From Heloderma charlesbogerti (lineage: Eukaryota > Chordata > Lepidosauria > Squamata > Helodermatidae), in NCBI GenBank assembly GCA_026122225.1, contig JANEZZ010000520.1:620001-684000 (forward strand): a stretch of 64,000 nucleotides of DNA, given 5' to 3'. The notes below the pieces were generated by a model that searched no databases, was not told where the DNA came from, and saw only the letters and a list, made by a program, of their open reading frames with translations. Positions 34,201-48,900 of the stretch are shown here, in pieces. The number at the start of each line of letters is the position of its first letter. Position 1 is the first letter of the stretch. The position numbers were made by a program, and so were the translations under genes.

Positions 34201-37200
34201 CCTCAGGTGTCTTTATTGTCCTGAGCCTTTATTGTGGGACGAATGAGACTGGATAGAATCATTCTCCTAACAATAAAATAATCACATGTTGTCTGTGGAA
34301 CAGAAATCACATGGATGCAAATGTTATGCTAATTTGATTCACTCCTATATGATTAGCACATTTTTAGGTTTAAGAACATAAGAAGAGCCATGCTGGATCA
34401 GACCAAGGGTCCATCTAGTCCAACATTCTGTTCACACAGTGGCCAACAAACTGTTGACCAGGAAACCAAAAGCAGGAGATGAGCGCAACAGCACCCTCCT
34501 GGCCATGTTCCCCAGCAACTGGTGTACATAGGCATACCACCTCAGGTACTGGAAGTAGCACATAGCTCTCAAGCCTAGTAGCCATTGATAGACCTCTTCC
34601 AGGAATTTGTCTAACCCACTTTTAAAGCCATTCATGTTGGTGGCCATCACAGTCCATCACTACATTTTGTGGTAGCAAATTCCATAGTTTAACTCCATGC
34701 TGTGTGAAGAAGTACTTTTATCTGTCCTGATAACTTTGTGGGATGAACTCGGGTTCTAGTATTATGTGAGAGGGAGAAAAAGTCTCTATCCACATTCTCC
34801 ACACCATGCATAATCTTGTGCACCTCTACCATGTCTCCCCTTGCCCTTCTTTTTTCCAGGCTAAACAATCCCAGCTGTTGTAACCTTCCCTCATAGGGGA
34901 GATGCTCCAGATCATTTTAGTTGCCCTTTTCTGTACTTTTTCCAGCTCTACAATATCCTTTTTTAGGTGTGGTGAATGAGTGGAACTGTACACAGTATTC
35001 CAAGTGTAGTCACACCATAGATGCATCCAGACCTAAACCATGTGAAAGGTTTAGGTATTATCATGTGAAAAGTGTGTCTTGTTTACAGGTTGGAACCAGG
35101 ATCTGCCTTCTGTGAAAGGAAGGGCTTTGCTCATAAAAGATGCCTAAACCCAGTTTTCAAGGAACTTCCACACTATAGCTCACCCCATTCAGCAGGGTCC
35201 CACGCCCCGACCCCCTGTGTAGCATGTACAGGGTACTGGAGGGACTGCTGTGGGGAGGATGGGGTGGGGAAGTCTGTTTTTGCCAGTCCATTTGCACACA
35301 ACTACATCTGGATCCAACCCTATATATATTTATATCAGAAACAGGCCTTTGGTCTGAATTTGACTGACAACCAATTTTCATGGCCCTGGATTCATGGCAA
35401 TGTGCCAGATAAGCTAAACCATAAAGACTTTGTGCACATGCTGAAACAGTCAAGTGCTGCTTGGTTCACCATATGTGTGTCCACGGTGTGCCTCACCATG
35501 CAACCATCTTTCATAAACCTTGCTGGAGACTGTTATGGGCACATGTTGAAAAACAAGTCTCTGCGTGTGTAGTAAAGCAGTCGTTTAAAATCTTCATGAT
35601 TATGTGCACAAAGTTGTCGGACATCAACCTGCCTAGCTTGTCATAAGTCCAGGGTCATGTGAATCAGCTATAGTTTTCCATGATCGGAGATGGCCTTTCT
35701 TGCTGACTCAGGTGTTAACCATGGTTTGCTATTTTATGACAGAAGTTGTTTGTTTTTTTCCACACACCCAATGGCAAATGCATTTCCTTACCAGAAAATG
35801 GTAGGGAAGGGGACCAAGAGCGGTAACTGGAAGTTTTAGCTGACTGTTATGCCACAGAAGATGGAGGCAGGTGCAGTGATATCTTACTTACACAGAGTAG
35901 GTGCTACAGGATCCTTTGCAGGAAGGTACCGTGATAGGAATGGCTGATTTACATGAATTATGAACAACGTATTGCCTCCTCAGAATAATTTTACAATTAT
36001 GAAACAAGAGGGCACCTGAAAATGAAAACAACAACAACAAACAAACACAAACCTCAATTACCCTTACCTAATTTGAACTAAAACCATCAGGAAATACAGG
36101 TTTTGTTTGAATGGAACACATTTTATCTTACTAGAAATGTTTCAAACGTAATTACTTAAAGCCTACTTCAGACACTACATTGTGATTCATGAGATATCCT
36201 GGAGGTCCCTAAATGCATGGATGCTCATGAGCCCAGAGTAGGGATGGACAGATCCATCTCTGTCTGGGGCACAGGGGAGCTCAATGAGCTGCCTCCACAC
36301 TCATGAGGCCTGGACCCGCTCCACAAACCTCCCTGCTCACCCCACTGAGCTGCCCCTCCTCTCTGCACCAAGCACCAAGGACTCTGGCAATCAAGCCCTT
36401 GTGCACATCAAGCACAAGGGCTTGACTGCTGGAGTCCTTGGCATGGCCAGCCCCCAGTGGTCTTGCCCTGGCCTCTTCCCAAGGAAGCTAGGGTGAGAGC
36501 ACTGGAGTGCCGTGGCGCTCCCAGCCACTTGCCATGCTTCGGGGTGCTTGGCAGCTGGGTCCACCAGTGCCCCAGGGCTCGGCGAGCAGGGTCCGAGAGG
36601 CTGGATGGGGAGGGAGGGAGTCCATCGGACTCCATCCCCTCTTCAGACTCCCACGCCATCCCTAGCCTAGAGTTCACATTCACTGGCTAGTAGAAAATTC
36701 CATAATCTTCAAGGCACATTTCTCAGATTGCATCTTCATACTTAAAATCCCTCACAGTTTATGTTTGGCCCACTTTAGGGTACACCCATGGATGGCAGGA
36801 ATGACTCAATTAAGTCAACCTTGTAATGTCTGAGTTGAGCCAGAAAGGAGACTTAGCAGACCCACACTGAACAACATTAATAGAGCTCACCTTTTTCCTG
36901 TAATGCCATCACTAAATTAGTACATGGCACTATAGAACCAGATGAGGCCACACTCATTTTCTGGACACCATTTTAGGTAGATTCCCCAGACCAAGTGCAA
37001 TGAAAATCAAACACCAAAAGACCATTGAACCCAGAACCCCTTTTCTTCAATCCAGTTAAATCACTTTCTCACCAGAAACTTGGATTCTGTTCCAGTGTCT
37101 TGGGGCTGTTCTTAGGAATTCAGGATGATTCTTAGGAATTCCAGTTCTGGTGCAAAAGCAAAACTGTTGCCCTTGTGCCAATGCCAGGATTATTAAACCC

Positions 37201-40200
37201 CAGCCCCACATAGATCCAGCCCTGGTATCTTATCTGCTGTGATGTAACAGCGGCATGCAAGTTTGATGACATGGGTAATAGGGATGGATGAATCTGCTCA
37301 GTTCACTTTCTCCCAATTACTCATTTTTCTAACCTTAAATTTGGTTTATCCCAGACTTTTAAGAATTTTGCAAAAAAAAATTCATGAAAATTGATATGAT
37401 TTTTTGTATGCATTTCTACTAATACATTGCCTAATATACATATTTTGCAAGCAATTTTCCTAATATGATGCATTTTAACATCATTTTCACTAATGTATGC
37501 ATTTGTAAGTATACATTTCCCTAATACATGCATTTGTGTTTATTGGACTACTCTATTGCAAAATTTAGAGAAATGTGAATTTTAATGCATAACTGTTTGG
37601 GTTTGAAAGTGTGAAATTAGCTAAGTTGACATTCAAATGTGAACTGAATGAATTTCTCCCCCATCCTTAGGCCAGTGCTGGCTCTGGCTGGCTCCCGTGG
37701 CACCTGAAAAGGCTGCTGCCTACATTTGTCTACATCTCCTGTTAAGTGTGAAAGCTCCAGTCACAGCCCTTGGCATGAAAAGATGCTCCACTGGGGAAAG
37801 AATGCTCACCACTGCCTCCCCCTGCCCCAAGGTACATTTTTGTGCCCTTGAGGCAAAGGGAGGCAGTGTTGGAGGAGTTTGATTAAAAGCAAGGTGGGCA
37901 CAGCCTCCCTGCAGCCGGCTGAGTGCCCTCTTCGATTCTGCTTACAGAAATCTGGGCACAAATACTTATGTGCTCATGTGCTTATGTGCATATGCTCATG
38001 TGCTCACTTACGTGCACACCCATTCAAATTCTTGCAGCACCCATCAATATTAAATAGGAAGATACAAAGGGAGTGAAATCTAAGGAGGTGAAATCTGCCA
38101 CAAAACCCTGGCCGTGAGAGATAGAGCTACGGGGGTTGGAAGTCCAGGAGCCTGGTTTGGCCTGATCTAACCTAACATATAAATTTAGGTGAAAAGTTTT
38201 GGCATTTAAATTCCAGAGCCTCATCCAAGGAAAACCAGCAAATGACTCCCCCCCCCAAATGCCCGTTGTCTCCAAGAAAAATCAAGGTGATATTGGCTAA
38301 TTTGTAAGTTTGGGGGTCATAAAGAATTTGAAAGTTCCTTCATTTACATTCATAAAATGTTGCACATATCATACTCACAGGTCTCACAGCATCCATCCGG
38401 AGTAGTTAGAATGGTTCCCTGTTTTGAAAAGAAACGTGACAATATCTCAGATTATAATATTAACTGCTGCACACATTAATACTTAAAAAAAAAGCTCACT
38501 ATTTTTCTTCTCCAATAACAGGAATATTTATGTATTTATTAACATTTACATACCACCTTATCTGGTGAACAACAATTTAAAACAATGCATTTAAACTGCA
38601 TATAGAATTTGATCCATCCATTTGGTCCATTGCCGTGACATTGGTGCTGTTGCCTCCTGTGATGCAGCTAGGGGTGTGTGAAACACTTACCCTGTTCTGG
38701 CCGACAGTCCACGGTAGGGGGGGGAGGCGATCCATCCCTCCCCCCCAGAATCCTCCCTGGCCGGCTCACTCCGTGGCGGCTCAACGGAGCCACCGGCCCA
38801 GGGCCAGCTGCAGCCGGAGTTCCAGCCATGGCCGGGCTGTTGCGGCCGCAAATGGCAGCCATCATAGCGGCCGCCATTTGCGTCCTTGCAGGCAGCCATG
38901 ATAGGCTACGCAAATACTTAACGCAGTCTATCACGGCTCCCTACAAGGACGCAAATGGCAGCCACAGCAGCCTGGCAGCAGCCGGCCAAAAGACCAGCTG
39001 CTGCTGCTGCTGCTGCCACCGCATCCGCCCCAGGTAAGCTCCATCCCAGGGGGATTCCACAGGGTGGAGGAGGTGGGAGGCCGTTCCGCCATGGATTCCG
39101 GGGGACCAGATTCTAAAGAATCCAGCCTCACTGGAGTCCGTGGCGGAATTCTCTGACATCCCTAGATGCAGCAAGAGCAAATTCCTCTCTCATATGAACT
39201 AGCAGTGGCAACTGAAAGTGGAAGTGTTAAACCGCTGTATTGGCCCCAGGAGCGTAGCCAAGTCGTTTGTAGTGTTAGAGGGGTCTAGAGATCCATAACG
39301 CTTGCTTAGGTTCATTATTGGTGCAATTCCCTTGCTAGTAAGCCTCTGAGCATGTGCAGATGAGTCAAAGGGCTGCTAGCGCAGCCCAGAGCATTCCATA
39401 CTAATGAGTAAGAGTGTTATCAAACACTCTGCCTGGGAAGCGAAGTTTGTTTACAGCTGGCTGTGCTGAGAACCAAGTGCTGTTAGTTTAAGCTGGGAAT
39501 GAACACTAGGGGTGCTTGCTACTGTTATATTGCTAACATGTATTGTATAAAACACATTGTACCCAGTGGCTCGGGGTTCAAAGAAGCTGTCTGATCCAAC
39601 CATTGCGTACGCCTGTGTGCTGTAAGTTACCCAATAAAGTCTCCTTGTAAGTGAACCTCGGAATCTGATTTATCACTATCTTGGCACCTCTAACCTAAGA
39701 GTTCAACGCCCACAGCTGGGGCGACACAACCGCTCCCATCACACCTGCCCTCAGTTCTAACCACCCAAAGCTCCCCCTACTTGTTTAATCCCTGGAAAAC
39801 CCATCAGCCATGATAACATGGAAATTTCATGTTCAGTCTATCTCTACATCTCTGATGCTGGAATGCTTTAACCCTTGTGACCTGCTTATAAGATTCCCAG
39901 AAACATTTTGCAGGCCACTGTTTGGTGGAATCCCCAATTACTTGTATGGAGTCCATGCAGGTATTTTGTACACAGGATTTGCTGACACAATCTACTGAAT
40001 GTGGATAAATCAGGGGTGGGCCTGCTGTTGCAATCATACTCCAAACATTTGTTGAGAGTGTGACTTGGGTTGTGTGTGAGTAAGAGAGAGTATAGGAGGA
40101 GAGTCTGGGTCTGCATGCACTTTAGTTTTTCTTTCTGCTGGTGGTGGCACAGTTGTAGTTTGGTCTGGGAGTGTTCGTTGTGTCTGTGAAATGGAGAGGC

Positions 40201-43200
40201 AGCTATGAGAAAGGATAGTAGCATACCTGTCCTCTCATTCAACATCTTTTATTTTAACCATGATAGCTCAATGGATCATCTGTGTCTGCCTTCCCCAACC
40301 TGGTGCTCCTCCAGATGTTTTGGACTACAACTCCCAACAGCCTCAGCCTGGGTGCCCAACAGTCGAGGATGATGGGATTGGTAGTGCAGCAAATCTGGAG
40401 GGCATCAGGTTGGGGAATTCTGCTCTATGTACAAAGGCAGCATCTCTCTGAAAAGCAGATGCTAGGAACAAACAGCAGGGAAAAGCCAGCATGGTTATGC
40501 TTGTGAGCTTCCAGAGGCATCTGGTTGGCTGCTCTTGGAACCGGAAGGCTAGGCAGCAAGGAAGATCTTCTACTGTTCTTGTGCAATATCCAAACCACTC
40601 CTCTACCCCACAGGTACTGAATATATTTGTTTTCTCTTTACAAATTCACTTCCATCCCAGATTTCCTCAAATTTCACTCGCAGCTGAACATTCATTAGAC
40701 TCCCCAACCCTCCTTGAAACAGTTCTCCTTATAAATATTAATTTCCTCCAAATTCATTTCCCCATCAGATTCTGCTTTTATTTACTTCATTTTTAATTTA
40801 TTCATTACATTTCTATACTGCCCATTAGCCAAAGCTCTCTAGATGGTTTACAAGACAAAACTTAAAAACCATAAAATACAATAATATCATAAAGCATAAT
40901 ATAATTAAAACCATAAGTTAAAAACAGAATAAAACCAAAGTGGTCACCAAGATAAAAGCCAGCAGTGGTGCAAAGATCTAAAAACACACTAAGGGCACAA
41001 CCCTATGCATGTTTAGACAGAAAAAAGTCCTACAACTCCCATGGCTGGCTGGGGGAATGCTGGGGGTTGTAAGACTTTTGCTGTCTAAACATGCATAGGA
41101 TTGCGCTCTACCACAATTTTTAAAATTGAAGAGCTAAAAAGCTGGGAAAACAAGGTTGTCATCTGGTACCAAAAAGACCGCAATGTAGGCGCCAGGCAAG
41201 TCTCTCTGGGGAGGCCATTCTACAACTGGGCTGCCATCACTGCAAGGGCCCTCTCCTTAGTAGCCTGCCTACTAAGCCTCACCTCATTCAGCAGGGGCAC
41301 CTTGAGGAGGGTCTCTTTGATTTCCAAACATTCATCCCCCCAAGTTAATTCCCCCCCCTAAATCACTTCCCCTCAGTTATCTTCTGCTTCTCCCCCTACC
41401 ACCAGAAAAGGAAGAAAACCCTGATTTTGTTCTCATTCATGCCAGCGCTTACCCCTTCAGCCGTCTTTACCCATGCTGTAGCAACCTATCCTGACAAACC
41501 AGCTTGTCTTGCAGCCAGGACTCTGTCCTCCCCACCCTTCATCATGGAAAACAGCAACACTGCTTTTGTGATGGCTCACGGTGCAAGTGTGTGCTGCCAT
41601 GGTAGAGGAGGGAATGAAGCCCCCTCCTTTCCTCTAGCAGCAAACTTTACTTATGCAACCTTCAAATATCAGCAAATAAGTTATACGTAAGTATAACTTC
41701 ACTTATTTGAACCTTGTTCACGCGCAGTTAATTTTTGTTGGTTTGAGGTTTTTTGTGTGTTTGGTTTTTGCCTGTGGGAGGGGTGTGTGTTTGCCCACAA
41801 AATGGTGGTTCTGTGCTGTCTGCCCTGCTTTTGGAGCAGGAAGTGTAAATTAGTATCGTTCACTTTAGCTGGAGACATATAATTTTTAATAATTTTAATA
41901 TTAAAATTATTTTAATAATTTTTAAAGGAGACGACAATGCTATCATGGAGTCGTTGTTGCCCTTGCACACACACGTTTCTTTCACCCCACTCTGTTACCT
42001 CTGGTCGTCCGGGTTTTGCAACTTTACAAAACAATACAAAACCCCTTAAAAATTGTTTACCAGAAGCGATAGCAGGATGGGGTTACAAAGAAATGGCAAT
42101 GATGCCTGCCTCCTAACACCTGCAAGCTGCAACACTCCAGTCTGATGTTCTCCATGATGGAAGGAGTCAGAGAAGGCACTAGTGTGGATTAATGAGGCTC
42201 GTGTTGCTTACATAGATCTCCAAACAGGATCCAGCCTGGAAATCAATTGGATTTTTCATATAGGGCTGATTATTATTTGAATTGTTGTAAACTGCCCAGA
42301 GAGCTTCAGCTACTGGGCAGTATAGAAATGAAATTAACAACAACAACAACAATAGAAACGCAGTGCTATAGTAATACTTACTGGGACACAGTTTGACTGA
42401 TCGAATGTTTGGCAAGCTATTCCTGTGCGACTCAGAATGAATTGATCTGACAACCTGGTGCATAGATACTGAGTACAGTTATCCTGTGGATCCTTGTAGG
42501 TCTTCCCAACCTGAACAGAAAGGGAAAAAAAGAATATGCAGAAATGGATGACTGACTTGTCCAGCAGAAGAACTGGAGAGGGTTCAGAGGAGGGCAACGA
42601 AGATGACCAGGGGACTGGATACAAAGCCCTATGAGGAGAGACTGAAAGAACTGGGCATGTTTAGCCTTGAGAAGAGAAGACTGAGGGGAGATTGCATAGC
42701 ACTCTTTAAGTACTTGAAACGTTGTCACAGAGAGGAAGGCCAGCATCTCTTCTCCACCATCCCAGTGTGCAGGACTTGGAATAATGGGCTCAAGTGACAG
42801 GAAGCCAGATTCCGGCTGAACAACAGGAAAAACATCCTGTTAGAGCAATACAGCCATGGAACCAATGACCTAGGGAGGTGGTGGGCTCTCCTACACTGGA
42901 AGCATTCAAGACGAGGATGGGCAGCCATTTGTCAGGGATGCTCTGACTTGGATTCCTGCATTGAGCAGGGGGTTGGACTCGATGGCCTGCAAAAGTCTGC
43001 ATATATAACTTCTAGAATATACACTGCATACATTTGAAAACTGCAGAGGGCTTGATTTATATCCAGAAGATTAGAGTAATACCACATATCATAAAAATGC
43101 CAAATTCACGTTGCTTCTTTCTCCCAGTAGCCCTTAGTGCAACCCAAGATCTATTATTATTGTTGTTATTGTTATTATTGTTACTGTTATTTATACCCCG

Positions 43201-45383
43201 CCTTTATCCCAGTACTGGGACACAAGGCAGCTTACAAAAATTAAAACATATACAATTAAAACATATGAAAATATACAAAAGTTAAAATATAAATTAAATA
43301 ACAATACAATTAAAATTATATTAAAACATTAAAACAGCATTTTAAAACAGCGTTTTAGCAGCATACCCCCAGGCTCCAGCTATGTCTCAAAGGCCTGCTG
43401 GTCTGGAACAAGAATGTTTTAGTCTGTCTCCGGAAACACATAAAGGAGGGAGCCAACCTAGCCTCCCTGGGAAGGGTGTTCCACAGCCGTGGGGGAGCCA
43501 CTGAGAAGGCGTTCTCCCAGGTTCCCACCAAACATGCCAGTGACAGTGGTGGGACTGAGACAAGGGCCTTTTTTGCAACTAGCATGATAACACAGCCTTC
43601 CCCAGCCTGGTGGCCTCCAGATGTGTTGGACTACAACTCCCATCATCTCCAGCCAGCTTCAAACCATGGTTTAATATCCTGATTTGTTCTGAAGCTTTTA
43701 ACCATATTTTCTCAGTTTGGATAAAACAGGAAACTATAGCTAATGGAAGACTTCCTGGTTGGTTGGTTGGTTGGTTGGTTGGTTTGCTCTGGTTGTGTAC
43801 ATAACCATCAACCTGTCTGGTTATTAAGATCTGGAGAAGCGGCCCTTTTGAGGGCACCATTACCTGCAGAGGCCCATTTATCGGCCACATGTGGAAGGCC
43901 TTTCCCCTGTGTCACTCTCAAATTGTGGAATGTGCTACCTCAAGAACTACGACTAGCCCACACTCTTCTGGCTTATAGAAAGGGTGTGAAGACACATCTT
44001 TTTAATCTAGCCTTTTAAATTATGTAGTTGTTCTAATGTTATAATGCTTTAGTGGCAGGATATAAATGTAATAAACAACAACAACAATAATAATAGTGTT
44101 TTAATGTTCTTATTTTTATTGTTTTAAGCTTTGATTGTTTAAACTGCCTTGATGACATTTTAGCAAATAACAGTGTTATATTGCTGCTAATAGCTAAATA
44201 ATAAATAAAAGGCTCATTTGTATCTTGCTTAATGAAGCCAAGATATAATTGTCCAAACTCTCCCAGAGGGACTTAATTCTGAATAAACATGCATAGCATT
44301 ATGTTGCCCATCTGCATAACACCTCCTCCATTCCATCTTACCAATGACAGCTCACCCTCACAGGGCTGGCATTGGGGTAGGCGTGCTTGGGCACCCCAGC
44401 AGGGGCCCACTGACAAGAGTCCCCTGGATTTGCTCTTCAGCGTTGCAACCTGCTAGCTCACCTGCTTCTCGCTCTTGTCCAGACGATGGTGGTTGTCGTG
44501 AGGAACAGCATTAGATGCCCCTGCCTACTTGCTCACTGGCTTTCTGCCTGTCAAGCAAGCAAGTGGGAGCAATCACGAGAAAGAGGGTGAGGAGCAATAG
44601 CAGCTGGTGGTGACAGCAGCGAGAAGGTAGACGCACCATGGGAAGGGACCCAAAAGCTGGAGACAGCACTGCCCCCTCCACCCCACCCTTTTGGCTTAAC
44701 ATCGAGCCTGAAGAAAACATGCGCACTATTGTGATCATGCTTTAGCAGGTCTTTGTGATGTCTTAGTTTGTCCTATCATAAACATGACCCGAGTGTTACT
44801 TTAAACAGATGTGAGAACGGCAGCTCTAGTAAGGGCACAAAATTTAGGAGTTTAATCATTTGTTCTCCTTTGGAAAAAAAAAAATCACACTTTTGGGGTA
44901 TTAATTCAGAAGGAAGGAAGAGTGAAAGTGAAAAATGTTGTGCAACCAAAGACCACATTAATTGATCTGTAACCTTGATTTGTGGCTTTGGGGTGGGGGT
45001 GGGGAACCCTTTTTAATATTCATATATAAATGCTATCTTATTGTACTAAGTAATTCAGAGGAATAACACCCCCGCCTCTGAAATGATAGGATGTCTGACA
45101 GGAAATAAGTACAAAAAGCAAAGCTCTCTCTAAATTATAACGATATAGTAGCTAAGCTCAATAAAAGACCAGCCAAGCTAACAGGATAGTTTTTTCTGTT
45201 TTTATTATCCATTATGTTGACTGTGAAATGGTGAACTGCAGAGGACAAGCTCTCCATGAAGACACTTTTTCCTGAGGTAGCTGATACTGGCTGACTGCCA
45301 AGATAGGATAGTGAGTTGTATGGAACATTGCTTTAACCATGGCATGCACTGATAGTTTCACTCCTGGCCTGAAAATCAGGTAG

Positions 45384-45416
<33 letters not shown>

Positions 45417-45937
45417 TTCAGTTTAAATTCCCTCCTTTCCCATAGACATCTTGGCTGACCCTATGTCAGTCATACGTTTTTCTGTATTACCATCCTATCT
45501 GAATGATGAGGTTGTTTTCTTCCAAATCATGCTTTTTGGAATGCAGATGAGTCTTAGCTATTGCCATTTAGCAAATATCGTATTTCATGAAGGGCTCTGC
45601 ATTCCATTGTTACAAAAAACGAACATAACATTCTCAGTTTTCAAAAAGATCCAAATGGTGTTTTTGAAGTGACTGAGCAATAGGGATGTCAGAGAAATCT
45701 GCAACAGACTCAAATGCGTCTGGATTTCTTGCAGTCCTGTCTGTGAATTCCATGCCAGACCAACATCTGTGGGTCAAGAGGATTTTGCAGACATGGGACC
45801 CCCCCACACACAAGTTTCCCATTTCCAAAATTTAGTTTGCGGGGGGCAGTATTCTGTTTACTGGCAGTAACATAGAGAGTAGTGTGTGTGCACATGCGTG
45901 TTTCTTTAGAATGAAGTCTCCATGTTCATGCATCATA

Positions 45938-45999
<62 letters not shown>

Positions 46000-48900
46000 A
46001 TCCATAAATGGACTTGGGGTCTTTTCATGGGCATTCTCCTACGTTTGCTGGCTGGGAGACTCCCTGAGTCTTTCTTGGCAAGAGCCCTTTCCCTCTGTGG
46101 TTCAAAGACACTCAGGCAATCTCCCAGCCAGCATTCTTAGGAGAATGCCCATGAAAGGACCCCAAGTCTTTTTATGGATATAGGAACGGCACGAACATGG
46201 AGACTTCATTTTAAAGAAAACACACACACACATACACACACAATGCTCACTACATTACTGGCGGTAAGCAGAATACTGCCCGCCCCACTAATTTATTTTC
46301 TAAGTCGCTTGTTCTGTAAATATTTAAAAAAATATTTCCATATTTTTCTGGATGGGGAAAAAATAATCCGAGACCATGGGTTAATTGGGTTGGTGGACTG
46401 GAAAATCTAATCCAATCTGTGGCGCTCACACGAACTAGATTTAATACAGTCCTAACATCCCTACTGAGCAATTTGGTTCATGGTAACAATGCAATTATTT
46501 GTAAAGGAGGCAAACACATACCTCAATGCTCACAATTCCAGATGAGAGCTTTGCCACACATGCTACCTGCACACATTCACCACAGCATTTCCCTTCTTTC
46601 TGGATATAGTGGAAACCCTGAGGACAAAAAAAGTTGACTCTTAGCTATCTCACCTAAAGAACATGAATTCACACAAAATCACTTACATTGGAGCACACAT
46701 GGGGCTTTGGGGCTCCTGTGCTTGCATGCTGCCCTTTTAATTCAGTGTGGGGATAGATCTGCACATGCAAAGGAATACGTATGCAGAATTGCTCCTTCCA
46801 TAGAAGTGAATGGAAGGGGGAAGCCCTAACTAATGGAAGGTTCCATGTGTACATCAAAATGCCTGCATCCACAGCAATTCACTTGGTTGATACAATTGGC
46901 TACAGAGAGTTGTGCATCTTCAATCTTCTTCATTGGGTTTTGTGTACTATACTTAAATTCCTGAATATGTAATCTTCTTATACCAGATGAATTCATGAGA
47001 ATTCCCTAAACATAAAAAGAGTTACTGTATTGAGGTTTCCCCCCTTCATGGATCACTACCTTGTTGTGGCAAAGAGGCTTGCGTAACTCAGCGAAGCTAT
47101 AAGCTATGCCGTGCAGGGCCACCCAAGACAGACAGGTCATGGCGGAGAGTTCTGACAAAATGTGGTCCACTGGAGACGGAAATGGCAACCCACTCCAGTA
47201 TTCTTGCCAAGAAAACCCCATGGAACGTATCACAAGGCTAAAAGATATGACGCCGGAAGATGAGCCCCTCAGGTCGGAAGGTGTCCAATATACTACTGGG
47301 GAAGAGCAGAGGGTATTTCCAAGTAGCGCCAGAAAGAGTGAAGCGGCTGGGCCTAAGCCGAAAGTACACTCAGCTGTGGATGTGTCTGGTGGTGAAAAGA
47401 AAGTCCAATGCTATAAAGAACAATATTGTTTAGGAGCCTGGAACGTAAGATCAATGAATCAAGGTAAGCTGGAGGTGGTCAAACATGAGATGGCAAGATT
47501 GAACATCGACATCTTGGGAATCAGCAAACTAAAATGGACAGGCATGGGCGAATTCAATTCAGGTGACCATCATATCTACTACTGTGGGCAAGAATCCCTC
47601 AGAAGAAATGGAGTAGCACTCATAGTCAACAAAAGGGTGGGGAAAGCAGTACTGGGGTACAATCTCAAAAATGACAGAATGATCTCAGTACGAATCCAAG
47701 GCAAACCATTCAACATCACAGTAATTCAAGTCTATGCCCCAACCACTGAGGCCGAAGAAGCTGAGGTTGATCGGTTCTATGTATGAAGACCTACAACACC
47801 TTCTAGAACTAACACCAAAGAAAGATGTCCTCTTCATCATAGGGGATTGGAATGCTAAAGTAGGAAGTCAAGAAATAACTGGGATAACAGGCAAGCAGGC
47901 CTTGGTGTACAAAATGAAGCAGGACAAAAGCTAATAGAGTTTTGCCAAGAGAACATGCTGGTCATAGCAAACACTCTTTTCCAACAGCACAAGAGGCAAC
48001 TCTACACAGGGACATCACCAGAGGGTCAATATCGAAATCAGATTGATTATGTCCTTTGCAGCCAAAGATGGAGAAGCTCTTCCTACAGTCAGTAAAAACA
48101 AGACCTGGAGCTGACTGTGGCTCAGATCAAGAGCTTCTTCTTGCAAAATTTCAGCTTAAATTGAAGAACGTAGGGAAAACCACTAAACCATTCATGTATG
48201 ACCTAAATCATATCCCTTATGAATATATAGTGGAGGTGAGGAATAGATTTAAGGGATTAGACCTGATAGACAGAATGCCTGAGGAACTATGGACGGAGGT
48301 CCATAACATTGTTCAGGAGGCAGCAACTAAATTCATCCCAAAGAAAAAGAAATGCAAGAAAGCCAAGTGGCTGTCTGATGAGGCTTTACAAGTAGCTGAG
48401 GAAGAAGGGAAGCGAAAAGCAAGGGAGAAAGGGGAAGATATACCCAATTGAATGCAGAGTTCCAGAGAATAGCAAGGAGAGACAAGAAGGCCTTTTTAAA
48501 TGAACAATGCAAAGAAATCAAAGAAAACAATAGAATGGGAAAGACTAGAGATCTCTTCAAGAAAATCGGAGATATCAAGGGAACGTTTTGTGCAAAGACA
48601 GGCATGATAAAGGACAAAGAAGGCAGGGACCTAACAGAAGCAGATGAGATTAGGAAGAGGTGGAAAGAATACACAGAAGAACTATACAGGAAAGATCTGA
48701 ATGTCCCTGATAGCCATGATAGTGCGGTCACTGAACTTGAGCCGGACATCCTCGAGAGTGAAGTCAAGTGGGCTTTAGGAAGCATTACTAACAACAAAGC
48801 TAGCGGAGATGACAGTATTCCAGCTGAGCTATTTAAGATCCTAAAAGACAATGCTGTTAAAGTGCTGCACTCAATATGCCAACAAATTTGGAACACTCAA

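Noticed and set aside
35072..35572. 166-codon plus-strand frame inside a mucin intron
   Set aside because: No recognisable domain, no promoter or splice support, and antisense to the gene. Best treated as chance.
47106..47786. Host protein-coding gene (226 codons)
   Set aside because: The sequence is the Bov-B endonuclease region ([19 protein letters not shown]), frameshifted and continuous with the LINE.
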